A stretch of DNA of 64,000 nucleotides from assembly GCF_900107255.1 (NCBI RefSeq), contig NZ_FNPH01000001.1:558001-622000 (forward strand), read 5' to 3'. Made by a program: the position numbers and the translations under genes. Below, in pieces: positions 41,809 through 50,585 of the stretch (position 1 is its first letter; the number at the start of each line of letters is the position of its first letter). This DNA comes from Micromonospora pattaloongensis. Its GTDB lineage: Bacteria; Actinomycetota; Actinomycetes; Mycobacteriales; Micromonosporaceae. The notes below the pieces were generated by a model. The model was given only the letters and a program-made list of their open reading frames with translations. It ran no database searches and was not told the origin of the DNA.

Positions 41809-41814
41809 AGCTTA
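41809..41814 (-). promoter_or_regulatory. -10 element of the leader-sseA-DUF1416 operon
   Basis: TAAGCT on the minus strand ends 7 nt before the leader-peptide ATG, the leaderless spacing seen at many genes here. It is the only good -10 I see for this operon. Confidence 0.7.
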
Positions 41815-41866
41815 CCAGCCAGGCCAGCGGCCCTCCCAGGGCTGACCACGATCCGGGACGTGACCC

Positions 41867-41954
41867 GCCTCAGGCGACCCCGTTGATGGCACGTCGCCTC
41901 AGGCGACCCCGTTGATGGCACGTCGCCTCAGGCGACCCCGTTGATGGGCACGTC
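41867..41954. repeat. Three 29-bp tandem copies at the 3' end of lmeA
   Basis: Units start at 41867, 41896 and 41925; the first two are identical. The third is one base longer and is the true end of lmeA (codons for VPINGVA and the stop). Each unit holds the small palindrome TCGCCT-C-AGGCGA with the TGA. The extra copies lie downstream of the stop. Confidence 0.9.
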
Positions 41955-42719
41955 CGTCGCCGTGGCCGTGACCGCGAGCCCGTCCGGGGTGGGCCGCACC
42001 TCGCGCACGTCGAGCCGGAACGGCAGCTTCGGCAGCGGCACCGCGACGGAGATCTGCTGGGCGTACGCGTTGACCAGCGCCTGCGCCGCGGGAATCCTCG
42101 GCAGCCCGTCGGCGGCGAGCTCGGCGAAGCGCAGCCGCACCTGGCCATCGGCCACCGTCAGGTCGGCAGTGCCGCGCACGGTCACCTGCGAGTTCAGCAC
42201 CTGCAACGGAGCGGTCACCGCGAGCTTGCCGTTCTGCTCGGAGAGCTGCACGCCCGGCTGCTTGATGAACTCGGCCACACTCTCGTACGAGATCGTCGCC
42301 TTCCCGTCCACGGTCCGCGCGATGACGTCGCCCTGCCCGCTACGCAGCGTGTCCAGCGACGCGATCACGTCCCGCGCCTCCACGTCCAGCTGCGGCAGCC
42401 GCACGCTCGCGCCCGACACCTCGCCCCGCACGTCGCGCAGCACGATGCCGATCGACCGGTACCGGCCGTCGAGCACCTGGGTCAGGAAGGGGAACCCGCC
42501 GACGGTCACGCTCGGCGGCGACGAGTGCAGCTGCTGCTGGGCCACCTGCTGCCGCACCTCGTCGGCGATCCGGTCCTCGGCGTAGTTGGCCGCCACCCGG
42601 TCGGCGACGACGAGCAGGCCGGCGAGGACCAGCAGCAGGACGATCGCCGTGATCAGCAGCCGGCGGCCCCACCGCCGGCGCGGCCGGTCCTGTCCGTACA
42701 CCGGGTAGCTCTCTGCCAC
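41928..42719 (-). CDS. LmeA-like lipid-binding lipoprotein/anchored protein (DUF2993)
   Basis: The 263-residue protein has a cytoplasmic start, one membrane helix (LLITAIVLLLVLAGLLVVAD, about 21-40) and a DUF2993 domain, as in mycobacterial LmeA (Rv0817c), a phosphatidylinositol-binding protein needed for lipomannan elongation. Segments such as TVGGFPFLTQVLDGRYRSIG and ADGLPRIPAAQALVNAYAQQ are typical. The GTG follows GGGGAGG by 5 nt. It is near the sulfurtransferase and GlnR genes, as in M. tuberculosis (Rv0814c-Rv0818, from memory). Lipid-chaperone function in this organism is inferred. Confidence 0.85.
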   Translation of the reverse strand: MAESYPVYGQDRPRRRWGRRLLITAIVLLLVLAGLLVVADRVAANYAEDRIADEVRQQVAQQQLHSSPPSVTVGGFPFLTQVLDGRYRSIGIVLRDVRGEVSGASVRLPQLDVEARDVIASLDTLRSGQGDVIARTVDGKATISYESVAEFIKQPGVQLSEQNGKLAVTAPLQVLNSQVTVRGTADLTVADGQVRLRFAELAADGLPRIPAAQALVNAYAQQISVAVPLPKLPFRLDVREVRPTPDGLAVTATATDVPINGVA

Positions 42720-42799
42720 GCCCGCCTCCCCTGCCGCGCCGCCGTCGGATGATCGACCATTGTCTGTCCGGGGATCTACCCCGTTTCGCCGGCCGTCAC

Positions 42800-43903
42800 T
42801 CAGGTGCCGAGAAACAACACACTGATCGCGTACGCGACCGGTGCGGCCAGGGCGAAGCCGCCGAGCGGTCCCTGCATGTGCCGCGCCACCCACATCGTGG
42901 GAGGCTGGCCGGCCATCTGGCGGCCCGCCTCCGCGTACCCGACGGCGAGGTCGGCCAGCACGGCCGTGCCGGCCGAGACGAGCCCGACCACGGCGGCGCT
43001 GGTCGGAGTGAAGCCCACCAGGTAGATCCCGATCACGGCGCTGGTCAACGTGCCCAGCATGGCCCCGAGCACCACGCCGGCCGCGCCCCGCGGCACCTGC
43101 GGCGCGAGCCGCGGCCAGGGCAGCACGGCGTCGGTCAGCCGGGCCACCATCAGCGCCACACCGGCGGCGGCGAGCGACACGAAGATCGCCTGCGTGCCGA
43201 CCGGGATCCGGCTGAGCACGACGAGGGTGCCGAAGGAGACGACGCCGACCATGATCAATAGGGTCGAGCCGAGCGAGTCGGTGGCCCGGGCCCGGTCGTG
43301 CGGCCGGACGAGCTGGCCGAGCACCCCCGCCATGAAGCCGGCCGCGGCCACGTAGCCCAACGGCGCGAGCGAGGCGACCTGCGGCGCCACCGCCGCGATG
43401 TCGGCGGCGCCGGCGACCACCAGGCTGATCACCGCCACCACCGGAAGCGCCGGCGGTCGGATCGCCATCGTCCAGGCCAGGACGAAGAGCACCTGCACCC
43501 CGAACACGACCACGGCGAACGGGATCCGCGCGCTGCCCGGGCCCGCGGTCTGCGCCCCGAAGACCAGACCGATGCCGAGCAACGCGGCGAAGCCGGCGAT
43601 CGCCACGGAGAGCGGCCGGCGGATGGGCACCGGCTCCACCTCGTCCTGCGGCGTCTCCGCGTCCTCGCCGCCGGTCGGCTCGGCCCCCCGGTCGGGCCCG
43701 CGCCGCGAAGCCCGACCGCCGGCCCGCTCGCGCCGGCGCCCCGGCTCCGACCCGCCTTCCGGCTCCGGGTGCGGCGCGGCGGACTGGCTGGGCACGACGC
43801 CGCGGCCGTGCGGCGCGACGCCGCGCGGCGGCCCCGGGGGCGCCGGACGGCCGCCGTCGGACCACGGGTCGCGACCCGTGTCGGGAGGTGTGGAGGGGAA
43901 CAC
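42800..43903 (-). CDS. Polytopic membrane protein of unknown function
   Basis: About 367 residues: a Pro/Gly/Arg-rich disordered N terminus (about 110 residues), then some nine to ten hydrophobic helices, beginning with SVAIAGFAALLGIGLVFGAQ. No transporter motif is recognised, so I cannot name a family. The start is uncertain: I use the GTG giving MFPSTPPDTG; longer readings upstream are possible but have no better signal. It lies between lmeA (80 nt downstream) and divergent glnR. Similar proteins next to lmeA and glnR are common in Micromonosporaceae, as far as I recall. Function unknown. Confidence 0.7.
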   Translation of the reverse strand: MFPSTPPDTGRDPWSDGGRPAPPGPPRGVAPHGRGVVPSQSAAPHPEPEGGSEPGRRRERAGGRASRRGPDRGAEPTGGEDAETPQDEVEPVPIRRPLSVAIAGFAALLGIGLVFGAQTAGPGSARIPFAVVVFGVQVLFVLAWTMAIRPPALPVVAVISLVVAGAADIAAVAPQVASLAPLGYVAAAGFMAGVLGQLVRPHDRARATDSLGSTLLIMVGVVSFGTLVVLSRIPVGTQAIFVSLAAAGVALMVARLTDAVLPWPRLAPQVPRGAAGVVLGAMLGTLTSAVIGIYLVGFTPTSAAVVGLVSAGTAVLADLAVGYAEAGRQMAGQPPTMWVARHMQGPLGGFALAAPVAYAISVLFLGT

Positions 43904-44034
43904 GCCCCGATCGTGCCAGATCCGGCGCGGCGGCGCGTCCGGCGCGGCGGGGGCGCCAGCGCCGGGGGTGACCGTTGTGACCGGATAGTCAAACTGAACG
44001 GACAGCGCAGGCGCCTCAGGCGGGCCGGGTCGGT

Positions 44035-44040
44035 TACGAT
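44035..44040 (+). promoter_or_regulatory. Candidate -10 of glnR
   Basis: TACGAT at 44035-44040 is the best TANNNT element before glnR. It would give a leader of about 115 nt; no strong -35 is seen. Confidence 0.4.
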
Positions 44041-44160
44041 CAGGACTTACCCGCCCGTCAGCGACGCCGGGACCGACGATTTCTCTGCGGTGAGCGGCCC
44101 TGCGCCGCGCCACCGCCGGTCGCCGTGCGGCACCCCGCGCGCCGCGAGGACGGAGGTCTC

Positions 44161-44874
44161 ATGGAAATCCTGCTGCTCGTGACGGCGCGTACGGCGGAGC
44201 CGGCCGCGATCCTGCCCACCCTGGATCTGCTCCCGCACTCCGTCCGCACCGCACCGCGCGACGTGCGCACCCTCGTCTCCGGGCCGACCCCCGACGTGGT
44301 CCTGGTCGACGCCCGCGCCGAGCTCTCCGAGGCGCGCGCGACCTGTCGGATGCTGCACGCCACCGGGCTCGGCGTCCCGCTCGTCGCGGTCGTGACCGAG
44401 GCCGGGCTGATCGCACTGAACGCCGACTGGGGCGTGGACGACGTGATTCTGGCGAGCGCCGGCCCGGCCGAGGTCGAGGCGCGGCTGCGGCTCGCGGTGG
44501 GACGACTGAACAGCGCCGGCGCCGGCACCGGCGGGCTGATCCGGGCCGGCGAGCTCAGCATCGATCCGGACACGTACGCCGCGAAACTCAAAGGACGGCC
44601 GCTCGACCTGACGTACAAGGAGTTCGAGCTGCTCAAGTTCCTGGCGCAGCACCCCGGTCGGGTCTTCACCCGCGACCAGCTGTTGCGCGAGGTGTGGGGT
44701 TACGACTACTTCGGCGGCACCCGGACCGTCGACGTGCACGTGCGGCGGCTGCGGGCCAAGCTCGGCTCGGAGTACGAGTCGATGATCGGCACGGTGCGAC
44801 AGGTCGGCTACAAGTTCGTCGTGCCACCGACCCGGCCGCTGCCGGAGGCCGAAACCGCGCCGGTCCCGGTCTGA
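44161..44874 (+). CDS. glnR: Global nitrogen regulator GlnR (OmpR-family, atypical receiver)
   Basis: The 237-residue protein matches actinobacterial GlnR over both domains. The receiver has a lone conserved D50 in [11 protein letters not shown] and lacks the usual acidic pocket, so it works without a partner kinase. The signature [20 protein letters not shown] and the wHTH block [20 protein letters not shown] with [19 protein letters not shown] are nearly invariant in the family. GlnR controls ammonium assimilation and other nitrogen genes. The ATG follows GGAGG. It is divergent from the membrane protein gene, and a strong terminator follows; it precedes mshD, as in mycobacteria. Confidence 0.92.
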   Translation: MEILLLVTARTAEPAAILPTLDLLPHSVRTAPRDVRTLVSGPTPDVVLVDARAELSEARATCRMLHATGLGVPLVAVVTEAGLIALNADWGVDDVILASAGPAEVEARLRLAVGRLNSAGAGTGGLIRAGELSIDPDTYAAKLKGRPLDLTYKEFELLKFLAQHPGRVFTRDQLLREVWGYDYFGGTRTVDVHVRRLRAKLGSEYESMIGTVRQVGYKFVVPPTRPLPEAETAPVPV

Positions 44875-44909
44875 CCGGCGCGTTTGCGGATCTGACGACC
44901 TCGTCGCGG

Positions 44910-44939
44910 AGCGCCGTCCGGAAGCACCCGGACGGCGCT
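44910..44939 (+). terminator. Terminator of glnR
   Basis: A perfect 12-bp stem (AGCGCCGTCCGG at 44910-44921 and its complement at 44928-44939) with the 6-nt loop AAGCAC, 36 nt after the glnR stop. Confidence 0.85.
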
Positions 44940-45128
44940 TCGGCGTATCGGCAACGCCAAGCGTGTCGCTTTTTGGCTAATAATATGAAACGCCCGTTTC
45001 GCGCGGTAAATCGTTCTTAACGTGGTCGCCGTGCACCTGACCGAGCCGCTGGCACCACGATCCACCACCGCCACGAACCACCACCGCCACGAACCACCCG
45101 CACCGCACCCCGGGCCGGGGCGTGTGAG

Positions 45129-45974
45129 ATGACCATCGCGCGTCGTACCCGCATGCTGATGGTCGCCGCTCTGGCCGCGGTCACCATCATGGCGGCGGGA
45201 TACACCTGGGGCTCCGCCCGCCTGCCGGATTCGCACCATCCGCGCCCCGCCGCCTGGGCGTATCCGTCCGGCGGACCGGCCGACGTACCGCGCGCGCCGG
45301 ACAGCCGGCCCGCAGCCGCGCCGGCACCCCCGGCACTGGGGGCGGGCACCGACGGGCCGTACGGGTCGCGGCAGACCACCGGCGGCCAGAGCGTGGCACT
45401 GACCTTCGACGACGGCCCGGACCCCCGCTACACCCCGCAGATACTCGCGCTGCTGCGCCGCTACCAGGTCAAGGCCACGTTCTGCCTGATCGGGGCGAAC
45501 GCGCAGGCCTACCCGACGCTGGTGCGGCAGATCGCCACGGAGGGGCACACCCTCTGCAACCACTCGTGGGATCACGACCTGTCCCTCGGCTCCCGGTCGA
45601 CCGCCGACATTCAGGCCGACCTGACGCGCGCGTCCGCGACGATCCGCGCCGCCGCTCCCGGCCACCCGGTCTCGTACTACCGCCAGCCCGGGGGCAACTG
45701 GACTCCCTCCGTGGTCGCCGAGGCGCGCAACCTCGGGATGACCTCGCTGGACTGGGCCGTCGACCCACGGGACTGGGAGCGGCCGGACGGGGCGGCGATC
45801 GCGGCGATGGTGAACACCAACACGGCTCCGGGATCGATCGTGCTGATGCACGACGGCGGCGGAACCCGGACGGAGACGATCGCCGCGCTCCAGGAGATCC
45901 TCCCCCATCTCACGCAGCGCTTCCGACTCGATGCCCTACCACCCGGCAGCGCTCCGGCGAACCCGCCGAACTGA
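45129..45974 (+). CDS. Polysaccharide deacetylase (NodB/CE4), exported
   Basis: The 281-residue protein has an N-terminal signal or anchor helix (about 9-28), a Pro/Ala linker, and a CE4 NodB domain. Motif 1 is LTFDDGPDPR (catalytic base D94, metal D95), motif 2 is HSWDH (H145, H149), motif 3 is YYRQPGGNWT, motif 4 includes LDWAVDPRDW, and motif 5 is VLMHDGG. It removes acetyl groups from N-acetylated glycans, most likely peptidoglycan or chitin-like polymers outside the cell. The start ATG follows GTGTGAG. A less GC-rich region with TAATAATATG precedes it and may hold the promoter. Confidence 0.9.
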   Translation: MTIARRTRMLMVAALAAVTIMAAGYTWGSARLPDSHHPRPAAWAYPSGGPADVPRAPDSRPAAAPAPPALGAGTDGPYGSRQTTGGQSVALTFDDGPDPRYTPQILALLRRYQVKATFCLIGANAQAYPTLVRQIATEGHTLCNHSWDHDLSLGSRSTADIQADLTRASATIRAAAPGHPVSYYRQPGGNWTPSVVAEARNLGMTSLDWAVDPRDWERPDGAAIAAMVNTNTAPGSIVLMHDGGGTRTETIAALQEILPHLTQRFRLDALPPGSAPANPPN

Positions 45975-45983
45975 CGCGCCCGG

Positions 45984-46041
45984 GTTGATCATGAGGTTGC
46001 CGCACGGGTACGGCATGCCGTGCGGCAACCTCATGATCAAC
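45984..46041. terminator. 24-bp perfect palindrome between the deacetylase and mshD
   Basis: Arms 45984-46007 and 46018-46041 are exact complements around a 10-nt loop; the outer part reads GTTGATCATGAGGTTGCC. It lies 10 nt after the deacetylase stop and should act as a terminator. Its GATCATGAGGTTG-type arms resemble repeats that I recall as dispersed in Micromonosporaceae genomes. Confidence 0.8.
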
Positions 46042-46094
46042 ATATCGGGACGAGACGTCGCGCCCACCCGATGATCACGGGATACCGTGATCGG

Positions 46095-47036
46095 ATGAGC
46101 AGCGCGCACACCCCGGAAGAGCCCCCCGTCGAACGCACCGCGCGGCTGGACGCGACCGAGGTCCGGGACGTGCTGGCGCTGGCCCGCGCCGCCGGCGACA
46201 CCGACGGCGCCGATCCGCTCTCCGAGGCCGTCCTGCTGCACCTGCGGCACGACGCCGCGGCCGACGTCGTACACCTGATGCTGCGCGACCCCGACGGCGC
46301 GCTCGCCGGATACGGCCACATCGACGCGGGCGACCCGAGCGAGGGGCCGTGGGCCGAACTCGTGGTGCACCCGCTGCGCCGACGGCACGGCCTGGGCCGC
46401 CGGTTGGTCACCGCGGCGGTCGCCGCCGCCACCCGGCTCGACCCCGCGGGGCGGCTCCGGGTGTGGGCGCACGGCGACCACCCGTCGGCCGGCGCGCTCG
46501 CGCTTCACCTCGGCTTCGCGCGGGCCCGGGTGCTGTTGCAACTGCGCCGCCCGCTGCGGCTCCCGCTGCCCGACCGGCCGTTGCCGACCGGGATCTCGCT
46601 GCGACCGTTCCGACCCGGCGCCGACGACGCGGCCTGGCTCGCGGTGAACTCCCGCGCGTTCGCGACCCACCCCGAGCAGGGTCGGTGGACCATCGACGAC
46701 CTGCGGGTGCGGATGTCGGAGCCGTGGTTCGACCCGGCCGGCTTCCTGCTCGCCACCGATGACGCGACCGGCCGGCTGCTCGGCTTCCACTGGACGAAGG
46801 TGCACGCCGGGGCCGCGGAGTCGATCGGCGAGGTCTACGTGTTGGGCGTCGACCCGGACGCGCACGGGCGGGGGCTCGGGACGGCGCTGACCGTCGCGGG
46901 GCTGCGCCACCTGCACGATCGCGGCCTGAGCCAGGCGATGCTGTACGTCGACGAGTCGAACACCCCGGCGGTGGCGCTCTACGGCCGCCTCGGATTCGCG
47001 CGCTGGACCGCCGACGTGAACTACCGGCGCGGCTGA
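46095..47036 (+). CDS. mshD: Mycothiol synthase MshD
   Basis: The 313-residue protein is the tandem-GNAT acetyltransferase that adds acetyl to Cys-GlcN-inositol in the last step of mycothiol synthesis. The first GNAT half has AELVVHPLRRRHGLGRRLV; the second has EVYVLGVDPDAHGRGLGTAL and LYVDESNTPAVALYGRLGF. Both Q/R-x-x-G-x-G/A acetyl-CoA loops are visible. The ATG at 46095 is 6 nt after TACCGT (46083-46088), so it is leaderless. It precedes the pst operon, as in mycobacteria (mshD-phoT). mshA for the first step is at 18.3-19.7 kb. Confidence 0.94.
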   Translation: MSSAHTPEEPPVERTARLDATEVRDVLALARAAGDTDGADPLSEAVLLHLRHDAAADVVHLMLRDPDGALAGYGHIDAGDPSEGPWAELVVHPLRRRHGLGRRLVTAAVAAATRLDPAGRLRVWAHGDHPSAGALALHLGFARARVLLQLRRPLRLPLPDRPLPTGISLRPFRPGADDAAWLAVNSRAFATHPEQGRWTIDDLRVRMSEPWFDPAGFLLATDDATGRLLGFHWTKVHAGAAESIGEVYVLGVDPDAHGRGLGTALTVAGLRHLHDRGLSQAMLYVDESNTPAVALYGRLGFARWTADVNYRRG

Positions 47037-47119
47037 AGCCGACAAATCCGTCTCCCGCCCCGCGGTTCACGGAACGGACAACTCGCCCTCGGCCCCGCGC
47101 CACCTACGCGGTCGCACCT

Positions 47120-47141
47120 GTTCACCCGCTGTTCACTTGCG
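47120..47141 (+). promoter_or_regulatory. PHO box upstream of pstS
   Basis: Two 11-bp direct repeats, GTTCACCCGCT (47120-47130) and GTTCACTTGCG (47131-47141), match the PhoP/RegX3 PHO-box unit. A second GTTCACGG half site is near 47065. They lie about 110 nt before the pstS start. Confidence 0.78.
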
Positions 47142-47182
47142 TCCGGCGAACCGGCCACCTACCCCTCCTAACTTGCGTAATG

Positions 47183-47199
47183 GCTGGTCACTGACCAGC
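47183..47199 (+). repeat. Inverted repeat in the pstS leader
   Basis: GCTGGTCA-C-TGACCAGC is a perfect 8-bp inverted repeat 50 nt before the pstS start. It could be an operator or a leader hairpin; no known factor is named. Confidence 0.5.
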
Positions 47200-47249
47200 T
47201 CCCGGGGCGGCGCCCCGGCGTAACGCAATGTGGGAAGGGACATCCTCAG

Positions 47250-48356
47250 GTGAAGCTCCAGCGGCACGGCATCCTTGCCGGCATCGCCCTGACCGCGGTC
47301 GTCGCGCTCAGTGCGTGCGGCTCGGACAACAACGCGCCCAGCGGGACCTCCGGCTCCGCTTCCGGGTCCGCCGCCGCCAACTGCGCCACCGGCACCCTCA
47401 ACGCGCAGGGTTCGTCCGCGCAGAAGAACGCCATGGCTGAGTGGATCAAGGCGTACCAGCAGCAGTGCTCCGGCGTCACGATCAACTACGAGCCCAGCGG
47501 CTCGGGCGCCGGCATCCAGGCCTTCATCGCCGGCACCGCCGACTTCGCGGGCTCGGACTCCGCCCTCAAGGAGGACGAGCAGCCGAAGGCCGACGCCAAG
47601 TGCGCCGGCGGCAAGGCGATCCACCTGCCGATGGTGATCGGCCCGATCGCGGTCGTCCACAACGTCCAGGGCGTCGACAACCTGCAGCTCAAGCCCGCGA
47701 CGATCGCGCAGATCTTCGCCGGCAAGGTGAAGAAGTGGGACGACGCCGCGATCAAGGCGGACAACCCCGACGTGAAGCTGCCGTCCACCCCGATCCAGGC
47801 GGTGCACCGCTCGGACGAGTCCGGCACCACCGACAACTTCACCAACTTCCTGAGCAAGACCGCCGAGAAGGACTGGACCTTCGGCAAGGCCAAGGCGTGG
47901 AAGGCCCCGGGCGGCACCGGCGCCAAGGGCTCGGACGGCGTGGCCAGCGCGGTCAAGCAGGCCGACGGCGCGATCGGGTACGTCGAGATGTCCTTCGCCG
48001 AGAACTCCGGCCTGGACATGGCCAAGGTCGGCAACGGGGCGGGCGAGTTCGTCGAGCTGACCCCGGAGTCCGCCGGTAAGACCATCGCCGGCGCCGAGGT
48101 GACCGGGCAGGGCGACGACCTGAAGATGTCGATCGACTACAACACCAAGGAGGCCGGGGCGTACCCGATCGTCCTGGTGACGTACGAGATCGTCTGCGGC
48201 AAGGGCCTTGCCGCGGACAAGCTCCCGCTCGTCAAGGGCTTCCTCGGCTACGCGGCCAGCAGCGCCGGCCAGTCCACACTGACCGACCTGGGCTACGCGC
48301 CGCTGCCGGACTCGGTCCGCACCAAGGTCGAGGCCGCGGTCAACAACCTCTCCTGA
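47250..48356 (+). CDS. pstS: Phosphate ABC transporter substrate-binding lipoprotein PstS
   Basis: The 368-residue lipoprotein binds phosphate outside the membrane for the Pst importer. The lipobox VALSAC places the lipid on C23. Phosphate-ligand blocks are AQGSSAQKNAMAEWIK, YEPSGSGAGIQAFIAGTADF, FAGSDSALKEDEQ and VHRSDESGTTDNFTNFLS. The GTG start follows GGAAGGGA by several nt. It opens the pstSCAB operon; a PHO box upstream points to RegX3 control. The gap of 41 nt to pstC has no clear terminator. Confidence 0.95.
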   Translation: MKLQRHGILAGIALTAVVALSACGSDNNAPSGTSGSASGSAAANCATGTLNAQGSSAQKNAMAEWIKAYQQQCSGVTINYEPSGSGAGIQAFIAGTADFAGSDSALKEDEQPKADAKCAGGKAIHLPMVIGPIAVVHNVQGVDNLQLKPATIAQIFAGKVKKWDDAAIKADNPDVKLPSTPIQAVHRSDESGTTDNFTNFLSKTAEKDWTFGKAKAWKAPGGTGAKGSDGVASAVKQADGAIGYVEMSFAENSGLDMAKVGNGAGEFVELTPESAGKTIAGAEVTGQGDDLKMSIDYNTKEAGAYPIVLVTYEIVCGKGLAADKLPLVKGFLGYAASSAGQSTLTDLGYAPLPDSVRTKVEAAVNNLS

Positions 48357-48397
48357 GCGAGATCCCTCCACCCCTCGAGACGACAGGCAGCGAGCTG

Positions 48398-49498
48398 ATG
48401 GGCGAATCGCCTTCCCGCTCGGCGGACGCCCGCACCGGCGGGTCGGGCGTGACCACCAGTCACGCCCGGCCCGCCGGTGCCGTGGCGTCCGCCGGCATCC
48501 TGACCGGAACACCGTTGCCGACGGGGCCGGAATTCGAGCCGGGCCCCGGCATGGGCGGCGGCGGCGCACTGCCCCGGCGCCGCACCTTCGGCGCCGAACG
48601 TGCCTTCCGGGGCCTCTCCGTCGCGGCCGGCACCATGGTTCTCGTCATCATCATCGCCATCGCGATCTTCCTGATCGCGAAGGCGGTGCCCGCGCTGCGG
48701 GCCAACCAGGTCAACTTCTTCACCGCGAAGGAGTGGTTCGCGAACGAGGGCCGGTTCGGCATCGCCGCGCTGGCCTTCGGCACCGTGCTCACCGCGGTCA
48801 TCGCGCTGCTGGTCGCCGTGCCGGTCGCGCTGGGGATCGCGCTCTACCTGTCCCACTACGCGCCGCGTCGGATCGCCACGACGCTGGGCTTCCTGATCGA
48901 CCTGCTCGCCGCCGTGCCGAGCGTGGTCTTCGGCCTCTGGGGCCGGGAAGTCTTCATCGACCCGGTCAACGACTTCGCGGCCTGGCTCAACCGGTACTTC
49001 GGCTGGATCCCGTTCTTCGACAGCGAGGGCCCGTACGGCCGGTCGATCATGCTCGGCTCACTGGTGTTGGCGATCATGGTGCTGCCGATCATCACCTCGC
49101 TCTCCCGCGAGGTGTTCGCGCAGACACCGAAGGCCAACGAGGAGGCCGCGCTCGCGCTCGGCGCGACCAAGTGGGAGACGATCCGGACCGCCGTGCTCCC
49201 GTACGGCCGGCCCGGCGTCGTGGCCGCCGTCATGCTCGGCCTGGGCCGCGCGCTCGGCGAGACCATCGCGCTCGCCATGACGCTCGGCGCCACCTTCGGG
49301 ATCTCCTTCAACCTCATCGGCAGCGGCGGCAACTCGATCGCGGCGAACATCGCCAACGGGTTCGGCGAGGCCAGCGACCTCGGCCGCGGTGCCCTGATCG
49401 CGTCCGGCCTGGTGCTCTTCGCGATCACCCTCGTGGTCAACATGACGGCGCGGGCGATCATCTACCGCCGCCGCGAGTTCACGGAGGTGGCCGCATGA
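48398..49498 (+). CDS. pstC: Phosphate ABC transporter permease PstC
   Basis: The 366-residue permease has about 67 hydrophilic N-terminal residues (Gly/Ala/Pro/Thr rich), longer than in E. coli, then six helices. The EAA loop that meets PstB is [23 protein letters not shown], and helix-linked motifs such as [20 protein letters not shown] are family-typical. It forms the pore with PstA. The ATG overlaps no neighbour; its TGA overlaps the ATG of pstA (ATGA), which gives coupled translation. Confidence 0.94.
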   Translation: MGESPSRSADARTGGSGVTTSHARPAGAVASAGILTGTPLPTGPEFEPGPGMGGGGALPRRRTFGAERAFRGLSVAAGTMVLVIIIAIAIFLIAKAVPALRANQVNFFTAKEWFANEGRFGIAALAFGTVLTAVIALLVAVPVALGIALYLSHYAPRRIATTLGFLIDLLAAVPSVVFGLWGREVFIDPVNDFAAWLNRYFGWIPFFDSEGPYGRSIMLGSLVLAIMVLPIITSLSREVFAQTPKANEEAALALGATKWETIRTAVLPYGRPGVVAAVMLGLGRALGETIALAMTLGATFGISFNLIGSGGNSIAANIANGFGEASDLGRGALIASGLVLFAITLVVNMTARAIIYRRREFTEVAA

Positions 49499-50565
49499 CG
49501 ACCACGACCCTCGCCCCCACCGCCACCGCGCTGCGCGGCCGGCGGCTGCCGAAGTGGGCGCCGATCGCCATCGCCGCGCTCGCGCTGGCGCTGGCCGCCG
49601 CCCTCGTCCACGGCGCCGGACTCGGCGGCTGGGTGCTCACCCTCACGGTGGGCGCGCTGCTCTACCTCACCGGCCTGTACGCCGTCGCCACCGCGGTGGA
49701 GGGGCGCCGGGCGGCGCGGAACCGCACCTGGAGCGCCCTGATCCACTCGGCGTTCGTTCTCGCCGTGCTCCCGCTCAGCTCGGTGATCTGGACACTGGTG
49801 TCGAAGGGCGCCGAGCGGCTGGACGGCACCTTCTTCGGCACCTCGATGAACAACATCGGGCCGCGGGACGCCACCGGCGGCGCGTACCACGCGATCGTCG
49901 GGACGCTGCAGCAGGTCGGGATCGCCGCCCTGATCAGCGTGCCGCTCGGCATCCTCGCCGCGATCTACATCGTCGAGTACGGTCGCGGGCGCTTCGCCAA
50001 CACCATCCGGTTCTTCGTGGACGTGATGACCGGCATCCCGTCGATCGTGGCGGGCCTGTTCGTCCTGGCGTTCTGGGTGCTGATCGTCTCGCCGTACGTC
50101 AACGACGGCCGCCCCGGCTACTCGGGCTTCGCGGCGGCGCTGGCGTTGAGCGTGCTGATGCTGCCGACCGTGGTGCGCTCGACGGAGGAGATGCTGCGGC
50201 TGGTCCCCGCGCCGCTGCGCGAGGGGGCGTACGCGCTGGGCGTGCCGAAATGGAAGACGATCCTGCGGATCGTGCTGCCCACGGCGCTGCCCGGCATCGT
50301 CACCGGCGTCATGCTCTCCATCGCGCGGGCCGCGGGCGAGACCGCGCCCGTCCTGCTGGTCGCCGGCGGCACCGCGGCCATCAACTTCAACCCGTTCGAG
50401 CACAACCAGTCCTCGCTCGCCCTGTTCGTCTACAGCCAGGCCACCGACTCCTCGAAGTACGCGCCGGCGCGGGCGTGGACGGCGGCGCTCACGCTGGTCG
50501 CGCTCGTGCTGGTCCTGACCATCGCGGCGAAACTGCTCGCCCGGCGCAACCGGCTCGGCCGATGA
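49495..50565 (+). CDS. pstA: Phosphate ABC transporter permease PstA
   Basis: The 356-residue permease has extra N-terminal helices before the six core helices (two hydrophobic stretches within residues 22-65). The EAA loop is [21 protein letters not shown], preceded by [30 protein letters not shown] marks the transport domain. The ATG has GGAGGTGG a few nt upstream and overlaps the pstC stop. It pairs with PstC to pass phosphate inward under PstB power. The next gene, pstB, begins 20 nt later. Confidence 0.94.
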   Translation: MTTTTLAPTATALRGRRLPKWAPIAIAALALALAAALVHGAGLGGWVLTLTVGALLYLTGLYAVATAVEGRRAARNRTWSALIHSAFVLAVLPLSSVIWTLVSKGAERLDGTFFGTSMNNIGPRDATGGAYHAIVGTLQQVGIAALISVPLGILAAIYIVEYGRGRFANTIRFFVDVMTGIPSIVAGLFVLAFWVLIVSPYVNDGRPGYSGFAAALALSVLMLPTVVRSTEEMLRLVPAPLREGAYALGVPKWKTILRIVLPTALPGIVTGVMLSIARAAGETAPVLLVAGGTAAINFNPFEHNQSSLALFVYSQATDSSKYAPARAWTAALTLVALVLVLTIAAKLLARRNRLGR

Positions 50566-50585
50566 ATCCCGGAGGAACAACCACC

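Noticed and set aside
41867-41954. Short CRISPR-like array
   Set aside because: The 29-bp units are directly adjacent with no spacers and match the end of lmeA, so this is a tandem duplication.
44970-45020. GlnR box near the less GC-rich stretch with GAAACGCCCGTTTC
   Set aside because: A GAAAC half is present but the paired GTNAC halves with 6-nt spacing are not, so I do not call a GlnR site.
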